The notes beneath the pieces were generated by a model, which saw nothing but the letters and a program-made list of their open reading frames with translations, was not told the DNA's origin and ran no database searches. This document shows, one piece after another, positions 46,716 to 56,630 of a stretch of DNA of 64,000 bases. Position 1 is the first letter of the stretch. Every line of letters starts with the position of its first letter. A program made the translations under genes and the position numbers. Location of the stretch: contig CM077832.1 of NCBI GenBank assembly GCA_039720395.1, positions 15,318,966 to 15,382,965 of the forward strand, given 5' to 3'. Origin of the DNA: Liquidambar formosana. Its lineage: Eukaryota; Streptophyta; Magnoliopsida; Saxifragales; Altingiaceae.

Positions 46716-47340
46716 TGCCGACGGTTTATAACCGTTGGCAAAACGTTTACAAAAACAACTTAATTGTTTGCCAACGGTGGTAATCCGTCGGTAATTGCCG
46801 ACGGTTATAAACCGTCGGGAATTGCCGACGGTTTGGTAATGTCCTTAAAATGTATACTCATTGCCGACGGTTTTAAACCCGAATTCCCGACGGTTTTAAA
46901 CCGTCGGTAATTCCCGACGGTTTGGTAATGTCCAGAAAATGTATGCTCATTCCCGACGGTTTGGTAATGTCTAGAAAAGGTATGCGCATTGCCGACGGTT
47001 TTAAACCGTCGGTAATTCCCGACGGTTTGGTAATGTCCAGAAAATGTATGCTCATTCCCGACGGTTTGGTAATGTCTAGAAAAGTTATGCGCATTGCCGA
47101 CGGTTTATAACCGTCGGGAATTGCCGACGGTTTGGTAATGTCCATAAAGTGTATGCTGATTCCCAACCGTTGGTAATTGCCGACGGGTTTCATAACCGTC
47201 TGCAAAGGAATCGCCGACCGAGGTAAAGCCGACGGATTTTCGACGGTTTTAAAGCCGACGGATTTTCGACGGTTTTAAAACCGTCGAGATAACAATTGCC
47301 GACGGTTTTTTCTTCATTCCCGACGGTTTAAAACCGTCGG
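46716..47340 (+). repeat. Right subterminal repeats of the CACTA element (CCGACGG palindromes)
   Basis: I count at least 20 occurrences of CCGACGG or CCGTCGG. Most are arranged as palindromes such as CCGACGGTTTTAAACCGTCGG with spacers like TGGTAATGTCCAGAAAATG. A 104-bp higher-order unit is repeated at about 46937 and 47041. This is the expected binding platform for the TNPA-like protein, and each palindrome can form a hairpin. Confidence 0.92.
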
Positions 47341-47350
47341 TAAAAATCAT

Positions 47351-47363
47351 TTTTTTTGTAGTG
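47351..47363 (-). repeat. CACTA right terminal inverted repeat
   Basis: TTTTTTTGTAGTG, exact inverse of 22288-22300. A poly-A stretch of about 25 follows a few bases outside the element. Confidence 0.95.
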
Positions 47364-47469
47364 CACAAAAAAAAAAAAAAAAAAAAAAAAAAGAAAAACC
47401 AAATTTTAAAATAAATAAATAATAATAATAGAAGAAGAAGAAGGAACCAATTAAATAACAGTAGTCAAA

Positions 47470-48409
47470 AAAACTTAAATTAAATATGATAACCCTAGCA
47501 ATCGCAATAGCATTACACATAACCACCATTGACCCATTTTTGAGATGGGCACACACAATACAATAATTGTTACCATCCCTAGATGCCAAACTTGGCCTAA
47601 TCTTCAATAAATAAGATTGCAATAAACCCATTGCTTATCCTCAAAACAAAAATAATAATAATAACAATAAATGAAGCCATTGCTTAATAAATGTTAGCTT
47701 GATATACATTGTTGTTCAATTTCCTAAAAGTTTAAGCTTTTAAGCTAGGTTAAGTGGTGTCCTAACATGGTAACAGAACTCTAGTCTATAAGAAATTCTA
47801 GTTTCAAGTCTTGACATCTCCTCTCCCCATTCATTTATCCATTCACATCGTTTAATTATCAGTTTAACTCAGTTCATCGCCGTATATCGATTCAACTTTC
47901 CACGTCGCACGTAAAGAAGAGTGTTAACTTGATACACATTGTTGACTCATTCCTTGAAAGATTAAGCTTTTAGGATCAAGTGGTCTTATCACAACAAACA
48001 TCTGAGCCGTAATTTGAATAATGTTGCTTCTCCCACTCCATCCAATTCGAAGAATTTTCACGTTCTCGTTATCTAAACCCATCGCCAGTCTTCATCCGAG
48101 CCGTAATTTGAATAGATTGAATAAGATTGAGATTGTGCCTAATTTGAATAAGATTGCAATAAACCCATCGCTAGTCGTCAGCACCTTCATCTCCCAAATG
48201 CGCATCCGAAGAATAAATCATGTTCTCATCCACTTACTTGCCTCGATAACCATAGCCATTTGTTTCTTTCCTTGCCATAATAATCTTCTTAAAGTATAAA
48301 GTTTTTTGTCGCATAGTCGATGAGCTGGAAAATGGCCGGTGAGGGAAATTGTTGTACGTGCGTGTGTACGTTCCTTATCTGTGTTTAGAAAGGGAAAAAA
48401 GAAATCCAT
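47470..48409 (-). pseudogene. CCG-binding protein 1/MEE14-like, copy 3 (shattered)
   Basis: The C-terminal part (47488-47640) matches copy 4 in GATAACCCTAGCAAT, GAGATGGGCACAC, GCCAAACTTGGCCTA and AGATTGCAATAAACCCATTG. It has extra bases inside, including GACCCATTTTTG. At about 47641-48000 an unrelated AT-rich piece interrupts it. Homology resumes with GAGCCGTAATTTGAATAATG and CTTCTCCCACTCCATCCAAT, then is scrambled by short local repeats (AATTTGAATAAGATTG) and continues through CACCTTCATCTCCCAAATGC to the ATG at 48407-48409. Many frameshifts make it non-functional. The right end of the CACTA element lies about 105 bp beyond its 3' end. Confidence 0.8.
47641..48000. other. Insert within copy 3
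   Basis: The insert contains two related blocks, GTTAGCTTGATATACATTGT and GTTAACTTGATACACATTGT (47692 and 47923), each followed by a TTAAGCTTTTA phrase. It may be a small element or a local rearrangement; its ends are not clear. Confidence 0.4.
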
Positions 48410-50276
48410 TTTTGAAGATTGTGGAAAAGGTAGATTTGCATGTATTCATTAGCAGTGTAAAAATTTTAATTAAAAAAAAAATGATAGGAGGCCGATGGAA
48501 TATAGTATTAGAGTGTCGATCGATAAGTCATAGTCGATCTTGAGCAATGTTATTTGACCCATATTATTAATCTATGTTGAAAAAAAAAAAAAATATGAAG
48601 AAGAAGAAAAAGAGGAGATATCTCATGTGATGCGTCAATAATTTTAAGACAAAAAAACATATTTGAATTTAAAATGTCAGTTTATTGAAGCATATAACAT
48701 TGCACAACACTTTGGGATTTTATTATGGGCCAAAAAATATATATGGCTTAAAGTGTTAAACAACATTTTCCTATGATATGATCATAGAAGTGAATCTTCT
48801 TTAAATAAAAGATAAAAGTATGTGATGACACGTGGGATTATAGCATGTTTTACTGTCTGGCACTTGGCAATATGTGGAGTCTACGCGTGGTTTATTTTAG
48901 TCCTCAGGGACCAAGTTATTAAGGTGCATATCAATTGACCAGCAGGTATATGTGGACTAGCTACCTAAGCTTATAAAATTGACTTGGGGCCACTAGGCGA
49001 CAGTGCCTATAACAAGAGGTAAATGTGGTTTTCTGATTAAAAAAATAACTACTTTCCTAGGTTTTACAAGAACTTTGAAATCTTCTCGAATTGGACTAGG
49101 TAATAGGCTGGTAACATTTCCTTCTCTCATAAAAACATGTTCATTTTACACATTAATTTATTAAAACAAATAATAATACCGTAATGGTAGGTAAATAAAC
49201 TTAGGTATGCAAACTTGTACTCCCCGGTTTTATATTGATTTTCTTTTCTTTCTTTTTTATTTTGGGCTGTTTCAAAATTATCGTCTAATAAAAAAGTCAT
49301 CGGCTTCATTTTAATCATTTTCCCAAAATACTCATATCGACATATCTATGGTAAACGTAATGCTATTTCACCCACATTCTCCCTAACCTCATCCACACGT
49401 GGCAATTCCTCTTTATATTATGTTGGGCCTCACATAATGGCTTTCACCTATATACATTAACACATAAGGGGTGGTAAAGATGAGTGATAAAAGATTAGTG
49501 AAGTAGCATTTTCTCTATGATAAGGATAATAAACTACATAATATGGATAAAACAAACTCACTAATGATTTGTACTACACTTGAGGGTAAAATTAGAATGT
49601 TAAAATATAAATGTGAGTGGGAAAATAAGAGGAAATCCTTTAAAAAAAAATGTATTTTTTTCAAATAAGAGAGCCATTAATGCAAAATAAGATTAGTAGC
49701 CTAGAAGGCTATAGATGTCAGTCCATGCACCTGATCGAAGCCCTCGATGGAAAACATGGAATCATGGATATCCTCTCTTTTGTATTCTATTGTACTCTCC
49801 TTACTTGGGGGCAGAGCTACCTTAAAGGTTAGCCGGGGCTTTAGGCCAGGTAAGTCGCACCAAAATTTTTTTTTCTTTTTTTTCATTCGTATAAATTATA
49901 AGTGGATTTTGCCTTTAGGCTAGGGAGATTTTGCCTCAAATTAAAGCCTTAGCTCTGACTTAATCCTAATCCAAACGAATTTCAGTTCTTGACTCCGCCT
50001 TTGTCCTTACTAATTATCTAAATTTCAAACCAATATAATTATAAAGGCTGAAACCAAAGGTTATGATAAATAGGTCCATATAAAATAACACCAATAATGA
50101 ATTTTTCTGGTATTAGCTAGAGATAGGGTTTGGCAGAATGACGTACTCTAATTCTTTGAGGCCAGCTTTCATATTTATATATAATTTGTAAACATACAAT
50201 GGCGTAAATAACACGTGATACAAAGCATAGAATATAGTACATATATTGAGAGGGAAAAGAAACGGTTTACTTAAGG
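48410..50276. other. Upstream region of copy 3
   Basis: No gene is seen. GACACGTGGGATTATAGC and ATATGTGGAGTCTACGCG at 48827-48886 correspond to GCACGTGGCATCATTACG and AGATGTGGAGTCTAGCTA at 54069-54127 upstream of copy 4, a remnant of the shared promoter. GGGCAGAGCTACCTTAAAGG near 49809 and AGCCTTAGCTCTGACTTAA near 49946 are inverted relatives and may bound a small MITE of about 160 bp. Confidence 0.4.
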
Positions 50277-50470
50277 ATTTGGAGGATTTTTTTTTTTTTT
50301 AATTTACTTTAGACTCTCTGTTTTTTTTTTTTTTTTTTTTTTTTTTGAAAGGCAAAGCGATATATGATAAGAATGGGACAAAAAGCCCAGGACATAAAAA
50401 ACAACCCCAAACATAAAATTAAAGCAACCCCGAAAAAGGAAAACCCAGCAAAAGAAAATTTACTTTAGAC
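50277..50470 (-). mobile_element. LINE-like tail with poly-A (minus strand)
   Basis: Poly-T at 50288-50300 and 50321-50346, followed by GAAAGGCAAAGCGATATATG, is the reversed 3' end of a truncated LINE. No coding residues could be read. Confidence 0.35.
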
Positions 50471-50479
50471 TGTAGAGAT

Positions 50480-50880
50480 TAAACAAGACAAGAATTAAAG
50501 GATTCAATTAATTAGGATAGACCCCACACTCTTTGAAGGTGCATTGAAAACAACACCCCCCCCCCCCCCCCAAAGCCCTAAAGGACCTTGAACAAAAAAA
50601 AAAAAAAAAGGAAAGAGGGACACAGCGTGCAAAGGCAGGGCAAGCAAAGCGTTTTGGTTAGGCGGCCAGGTTGTCTTGTCATAAAAGGTTGGTATGGAGA
50701 TATGGACAAAAGCCATGTCCGCATGAAAAGATGCAAATCGTGAAGTACGTAGGAACCTTTGAGGGCAGGAGATATCGACAATATTACTCTCTGGGGTTTA
50801 TTCGGTAAGCACCAAGCAGGCAGCCAATTAATCACAAGGTAACATGATTCATGAACGTGCATGCATGACACATGGTTATT
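50480..50880 (+). repeat. Diverged relative of the 19304-20005 repeat
   Basis: TTAAACAAGACAAGAATTAA, CTTTGAAGGTGCATTGAAA, a poly-C run (50548-50562) and AAGCACCAAGCAGGCAGCCA follow the same order as the units upstream of copy 2. This supports block duplication of gene plus upstream DNA. Confidence 0.65.
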
Positions 50881-52797
50881 ATAACACTACCATGCATGCA
50901 TGCATGCGTGCGCGCTTCTCATCCAACAATAATTAATGGGTTATAAAATTAAAAATTTGTGATTTTCAAACTTTGACGCAGCATCCTTTTCAAAATTTAG
51001 AATGTCCTCTATCTTCTCATCAATTTATTCTAAGTTCGAACATTCTTTTCCACGGTGTGGAATTTCTGAAAGAGGAAATTAAAGAAATTTTTTTTATCAG
51101 TGAGAAGAAAATTTTGGACATGAAGAAATTGGAGTACTAGTTACGTATGTTTGTCGGTATATTCTTACATTATCTATATATATATATAGATATATATATA
51201 TAATCATGGAAAATTTTGACGCCTTGAATTAATCATGGAAGGCATCGATCTCCTTGTCTTATTGGAAGCAATGTTCTATTGCCCCTAGATTGAAAGAGGA
51301 TTGAGTACTACTGTTGCTTTCCCAGTCCCAAAAACGAAAAACGAAAAAAGGGCAAAAGGGCAAGGTCTCTATTTCATTTGAATTTCATCACTTAAATTTA
51401 GGACCCATTTGAATAAGCTTCTACTTCTTTTTTTTACTTTCAAAAGTTTTTTTTTTTTTTTTAAATGAAAATTTTGAATGTGAAAAACTAACAAAATTTT
51501 GCATTATAAAAAATTATCAAAATTTTTCATTTTTTTAATTTTAAAAAAAATAAAGAATAAAAAATATAAAAAGGAGAAGGAAGGAAATAGAAGCTCATTC
51601 AAACGGGCTTTTCAATTGCAGTTATGTGATTAATTTTTTTAATTACATTTTGTTTTTGCTGCAATTAATTTATATAGAGACGCACGGGACGCAACACTCC
51701 TGCAATGTTTGTGCCATTTCAATCTAATTTTTATTTTTTAAATTTCACTTCTCTACTATTATTAATTTATTATGAATTAATATGTATAAAATTTACTCTA
51801 CCTAACAAGTTAGCTTGTGGGAATTTTAGTTGAGGGGAAATTGATATTTAGTCCACCTTGCAAGATTTATTCGTCAAGGACCAGATTGTCAAACCATGCA
51901 ATAATATTGGCATCATCGATCCCATTGAAAATTCCATGGGACCAATTTGTCAAGACGAGGAAAGCAGCATATAGGAGAATTAGTAGTACTAAAAGGCAGA
52001 TATATACTAATCTATAATGCTGCTTTTTTTTAATTAAGAATTTAGGATCATGCGTGCTTTAATTTTTGTTTTTATTAATCAAAGTTGTCTCTATCTTGTA
52101 GTTACTGAAGAATTAAACTTAAGAAATAGGCCGGAATAGCTAAGAAAAAAGAAAGAACTCAGAAAATTTGAAATTTTCCAAGAATGGCAAAATTGAAACT
52201 AAACCTAGAAATTACTAATTAAGCTAGACTCTGAGATTAATGCTAGGCGTTTGATGTAAGCCAAAGAACTTGAGCAAATCATAACCGTTTGATATTTTTT
52301 ATTATTAATTATTAATTTCATTGTATTTAGTTTATGTTTTATTTGCTTATTTATAGTAGTTTTTGGAGTTTTAGTAGTCAAATCTGGATCCTTATAGGTT
52401 ACTATATATATTAGTTAATTAGGGTAAATTTTAGAAGGTTTCTAAGAGCATCTCCAATGAGCTAGCTATCCAACCCTCCTTATATATATTAGTTTTATTC
52501 TTGTTTCACAACAAGACGGTGATCCAATTGCTACACAAATTCTTGAGGCACTTGTTCTACATCAACCAGCCTCTAATTTAATTCATTGGCATAGAATAGT
52601 GTAATATTGAATTTTTTTTTTTTTTTTTTTTTCACTAGGTATATAATGATTGAAATTTGTGTAACATAAAGAGCTAGTAGCATGATCAGACTTGCATAAC
52701 ATAAAGAAGAGCTATAACCTTATGTAAGTCATTCATAAAATTGTGTCAATCTAAAACAAGGATTAATCTATTCAACCTATTGTTTCTGCCCAAGAAT
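50881..52797. other. Spacer, no gene seen
   Basis: AT-rich DNA with a (CATG)n-like stretch at 50891-50907, an AT microsatellite with GATA at 51174-51203, and poly-T at 51448-51462 and 52611-52632. GTCAAACCATGCAATAATA near 51888 recalls TCAAACCATGCAGCGATGG near 21009, part of the block duplication. Confidence 0.5.
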
Positions 52798-53070
52798 ATA
52801 TTTGTGAGATTCAGGTCGCATTGTACTCGCAAAATGGTAGTATGCTTGACCAAAGGAAAATGAACTCTGCATGCACATTAAGAAAAAAGAGCTGTTTATA
52901 CACGCAATTTAATTAATAATAGAAGTTGAGAATTAATTCAAATTCGCAAGATCATACGCAGCCAGGTGATGCCTACCTAGTGCTCAGGGTGGGATCTTTT
53001 GACCATGGTGAAGAGAAAATTAAAAGAATAGACCTCTAAAATCCAATTTATTTACTTAGTTTCTTACTAA
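52798..53070 (+). repeat. Duplicated upstream block B2 (partner 21880-22283)
   Basis: ATATATTTGTGAGATTCAGG, GCATGCACATTAAGAAAA, AGTGCTCAGGGTGGGATCTT, GACCATGGTGAAGA and CTAAAATCCAATTTATTTA align in order with 21880-22283. Here the block leads directly into copy 4. On the other side its equivalent leads into the CACTA element. Confidence 0.7.
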
Positions 53071-53451
53071 ATTCAAAAATGAAAAATAAAAGGGGAAAAA
53101 CAAGAGAAGAAAAAGGGAATTCACAACTAGACAGGTGCAAAAGTGGAGCTTAATCCATGAGAAATAATAGTAATCTGATAATGATTTGTCTATTTTGAAC
53201 TGAATAAGAATTCTAAAATTCATATATTTTAAAAATAAAATTCTCAAGCCACCTTCATATCAAATATCCATTCAACAACTGCCACCAAAAAAAAAAAAAA
53301 AAAAAAAAAAATTGTAATAATAATGATTAACAATAAAGATCTTGCCAAATGGATTTTCCCCTCAAAAGTGACTCAAGAAAATAGGTTTATTCCATCATTC
53401 ATTTGGAGCATAGTTGTTGTATGTGAAATCTGCACCAGAAAACAACAGTAA

Positions 53452-53895
53452 TTAAAGAAACTTAGATAAGATAACCCTAGCAATATCAATAGCATTATAC
53501 ATAACCACCATTGTTGAGATGGGCACACTCAATACAATAAGTGCCACCATCCCTAATGCCAAACTTGGCCTAGTCTTCATCAGATAAGATTGCAATAAAC
53601 CCATTGCTTCACAAACATCCGAGCCATAACGTGAATAATACCGCTTCTCCCACTCCATCCAATTCGAAGGCGGAGCATGGCTAGTATTCAACATCTTCAT
53701 CTCCCAAATGCGCATTCGAAGAACGATCATGCTCTCATCCACCTGCTTGCCCCAATAATCCCGGCCGTTTGTTTCCCTCCTTGCCATGATATTAATCTTC
53801 CTAAAGCATAAAGAATTTTTTCGCCTAGGTGACGATATGGAAAATGGACGGCGGAGGGAAAAGGTGGTAGCTGAAGAAAGGGAGGTTGAATCCAT
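53452..53895 (-). CDS. CCG-binding protein 1/MEE14-like small membrane protein, copy 4 (intact)
   Basis: An uninterrupted frame of 147 residues starts at ATG 53893-53895. The first about 40 residues are Ser/Arg/Lys-rich and transit-peptide-like. The family core follows: QVDESMIVLRMRIWEMKML (51-69), PPSNWMEWEKRYY (75-87) and AMGLLQSYL (98-106). A hydrophobic segment lies at about 112-133. It differs from copy 1 mainly in the N-terminus and in ending KFL. It is the closest relative of the shattered copy 3. A TATA box lies about 75 bp upstream, and the shared ACGTGG and TGTGGAGTCTA motifs lie about 200-230 bp upstream. Function is inferred only from family resemblance. Confidence 0.72.
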   Translation of the reverse strand: MDSTSLSSATTFSLRRPFSISSPRRKNSLCFRKINIMARRETNGRDYWGKQVDESMIVLRMRIWEMKMLNTSHAPPSNWMEWEKRYYSRYGSDVCEAMGLLQSYLMKTRPSLALGMVALIVLSVPISTMVVMYNAIDIARVILSKFL

Positions 53896-53967
53896 TTTTC
53901 AAGCGTGAGAAGGAAGACTTAAACTGGAAGTGGAATAAAATGTGAGAGAGAGGGCTATATATGATCG

Positions 53968-53976
53968 AATTTATAG
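53968..53976 (-). promoter_or_regulatory. TATA box of copy 4
   Basis: TCTATAAAT on the minus strand, about 75 bp above the ATG; a TATATATAGCC phrase lies between it and the gene. Upstream, ACGTGGTGAGATGTGGAGTC at 54102-54121 matches the other copies. Confidence 0.5.
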
Positions 53977-55107
53977 AAAGAGCCATTAGGGTGCGGATTG
54001 AAAAACATTACTATTATCTTAGGAGTGAAACTTTGGTCAAAAAGAATGTATACGACGAGCAATTAATGCACGTGGCATCATTACGCGTTTCACTGCGTGG
54101 AACGTGGTGAGATGTGGAGTCTAGCTAGGTCAGTTTTTAGACGTGAGAGAGAAATTGAGGTCCAATTCACTGGAGAGAAGTGATTTTAGCCATCTTTCAG
54201 ATTAGACAGCATTAATGATGCAAGGGCCAGCTAACGTCTTGATGCATTGAAACACCCCTGTAGAATTCCAAAGAGAATTAAGGGGCGGCTTAAACCTATA
54301 AAGTTGATTAATTCCCACCAAAGATTAAGGCCAAGTGTGAAGATGGGAGTGGGAATTTCGGAACAAGCAGATGATTTGGTTAGTAGGCTTCGATTAGAAC
54401 GTCGTACATGTTTAATTAATTAATTTTAAGTTGAATTACCCATCTTTAAACTAAATATAATTTTACATACAAAGCTATCAGACCCAAAAGAAAGAGAAAG
54501 AATAACATGGGGGCATTAAGGCAGCCGTTAGTACAAATGATGGTGAAATTTTGAACGATCAGATTTCATGTCCAAAACTAATTGTCTACCTTTATTCATA
54601 GCGATGACTTCGATTTGATTTTCTTCAATAGCCTCATTCCACTTGAAAGAATTGTATCTCTAAATAAACTCTAATAACACTGCCAAAACTTTAGAGGGAT
54701 CGATTTAATCAGGAATTAATTTAGAGAGTAAGGTTTAGAAGTTATAGTTGCACCCCTCATGAGAGGATTCTAAAACCGATGGGATCTCTGCCGAGCAAAG
54801 GTATTGCTATTAACATAATAATAATAATAACAACAATAAAAGATAGCCAACTAGGCAAGTTGTGTTGGTAGAGGCAAGCTAGGGGAGCTTAATCTTGACT
54901 ATATATGAATGATCCATCTGATGAACAAAAATTCTAACATGCACAATACTATTGCTGAAGAATAAGTATGCAATATTGTCATTAAGAGAATAAATAATAA
55001 GTTGATATGCATACGTACGTACGTACCTCTGTCCGTCATGATTCGCAAGCACGCGTATGATGTATAGACTCCGTATGAACTTAAATATCTTGCAAGAAGG
55101 GAAAGTT
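53977..55107. other. Upstream region of copy 4
   Basis: No gene is seen. The promoter motifs shared with other copies lie at 54069-54127. A run of ACGTACGTACGTACC occurs at about 55013-55027. Confidence 0.5.
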
Positions 55108-55290
55108 TTCTATTATCTTTTTTTTTTTTTTTTTTTTTTTTTTGGATCGGCAAAATAAAACTTCATTAATATATTAAGGAAGGATATAACATCACGAAGT
55201 CCACCCATATACCACCAAGTAAGCCTCAAAAATCAGCACCTCACACATACTCCAAACCAAAATCAAGATCTAGAAGTTTTCTATTATCTC
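55108..55290 (-). mobile_element. LINE-like tail with poly-A (minus strand)
   Basis: Poly-T of about 25 (55119-55143) followed by GGATCGGCAAAATAAAACTT and CATTAATATATTAAGG is the reverse of the common LINE end with AATGAAGTTTTATTTTGCC and poly-A. TAGAAGTTTTCTATTATCTC at 55270 resembles GGAAAGTTTTCTATTATCTT at 55099, directly before the poly-T, so AGTTTTCTATTATCT may be its target duplication. Confidence 0.6.
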
Positions 55291-55945
55291 ACCTCTTAAG
55301 ATTATTCAATTTCAATGTGTAGATTGCAACTAGTAAGTGAGACCAAAGAATCAACCTTCTATACTTAGTTAACTATAGAAAATAATAGGCAAAGTCGCTA
55401 AATACAAGTTCACACAAAATAAGAAACTCCATACTCGGACACCAAGGCGATCACACGCAATAAAATACACCGAAATTCAATGAACTTAACTATAAGGGAT
55501 CACTAATTAACTATCCATTGAGTCCAGCCTTGTTACTTTTTATTAAAGTCTTTTCTTATTGTCTCCGGTTTGTCACAGATCATAATAAAATAATAATAAT
55601 AATAGAAATTCTATTGCTTAATTTTCTCTATTATTCTTACTTTGTCTTTTAGGAAAGCCACGTCGCAAAAGACTTGGGCTTCTTCCAAGTCCATTGTTTA
55701 GCTGTCCGTGCGGAAGAATAATTTTAATTAATAAACATCCCCCTCTCTTCGCCCTTTCTAGAGAACTTCGTTAGGAAGACTTGAAAAGGAGATGGTCAAA
55801 CCACGCGAGAAGACTTTATGCTGGCAGCAAGCGACCCAATCAAAGAATAGAACCATTTTCCTTGTTTCTCAAAAATTAAGAAAAATATACAAATCCTAAG
55901 AATATTTCTTTCTTCGTCAAAAAAATAGAAAAAAAAAAATCAACA
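55291..55945. other. Spacer, no gene seen
   Basis: AT-rich DNA without a supported gene. A (TAA)n tract lies at 55587-55603. Confidence 0.5.
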
Positions 55946-56095
55946 AAGATGAATGGCAGAGAAGATCCCAGTAGCCACCTCCGTGAAGCCAGGGACGGAT
56001 CCAGAATATTTTTTCAATAAAGATGAATGGCAGAGAAGACCCCAGTAGCCACCTCCGTAAAGGCAGGGACAGATCCAGAAAAAATTTTCAGTGGT
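55946..56095 (+). repeat. Tandem duplication, 75-bp unit
   Basis: The unit AGATGAATGGCAGAGAAGA ... CCCAGTAGCCACCTCCGT ... AGGGACGGATCCAGAATATT occurs at 55946 and 56021 with few changes. A third GGGACAGATCCAGAAAA follows at 56068, where the next element starts. Confidence 0.85.
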
Positions 56096-56630
56096 TACAC
56101 TTTTAAATATATATATATATATAAGTTAGATAAGGAAGAGAGAAAGGTAAAACCACATATTAGTATATATGGTTGACTAGAAGTGCTGAAATAACATAAA
56201 ACAATAGACATACCATACTTTAAAAACATAGAACCTTATATACTATTCCTAACACTCCTATCACCATTTATCCTATGTAGGATAAAGTCTCAACAAGATG
56301 GGAAAAGAGAGAAAGTCACAAAACCACACATTGACATGACTAAATATAAATTATAAAATAGTACATAAGACTAACAAACACATCATAAAAACCAATTCAC
56401 AAATTAAACTTAATTTTATATAATCTATAAAAGTGATATACATTAGTAAATTTAACCAAAATTTTATCAAATTTAACCAAATTTAATCAAAATTAACCAT
56501 TTTTTCTTAATGGGATTAAAGCATTTAAGTAAATTTAAATAATATTACTTATTCTTTTCTTTTCTTTTTTTAATATTTGAGTGGTTGCACGTGAAATGAA
56601 GGCAGATGCACCTTAGTGCATCCGCCCCTT
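56067..56630. mobile_element. Probable TIR element at the 3' end of copy 5
   Basis: The left end GGGACAGATCCAGAAAAAAT with AGTGGTTACAC, and the reverse complement of the right end, AAGGGGCGGATGCACTAAGG with GTGCAACCACT, are imperfect inverted repeats. Such GGGxCGGATxCA ends are common in small plant DNA elements. Its right edge coincides with the stop codon region of copy 5, so an insertion may have trimmed that gene's end. Confidence 0.4.

Larger units (their letters stand above)
22288..47363 (+). mobile_element. CACTA (En/Spm-type) DNA transposon, 25,076 bp, apparently autonomous
   Basis: The ends are CACTACAAAAAAA and its exact reverse complement. Inside are, left to right: a TATA box and a non-coding leader exon, a TNP2-like transposase gene (27228-30899), a TNPA-like gene (31300-35649), about 11 kb with captured host-gene pieces, and a palindromic subterminal repeat block (46716-47340). 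Both genes have open frames with consensus splice sites. The flanks read ...GGCACA and CACAAAA..., giving a 2-bp CA or 4-bp CACA match but not the usual 3-bp duplication. The element sits between copies 2 and 3 of the tandem gene family. Its length is above average for plant CACTA elements because of the extra 3' half. Confidence 0.93.

Noticed and set aside
46871..47205. A 110-residue frame made of repeats like FLDITKPSGM.
   Set aside because: It is produced by translation of the palindromic subterminal repeats of the CACTA element.
46922..47340. A CRISPR-like array, because of regularly repeated palindromes.
   Set aside because: The repeats and spacers are both repeated, the host is a plant, and the block sits at the end of a CACTA element whose own protein is expected to bind it.
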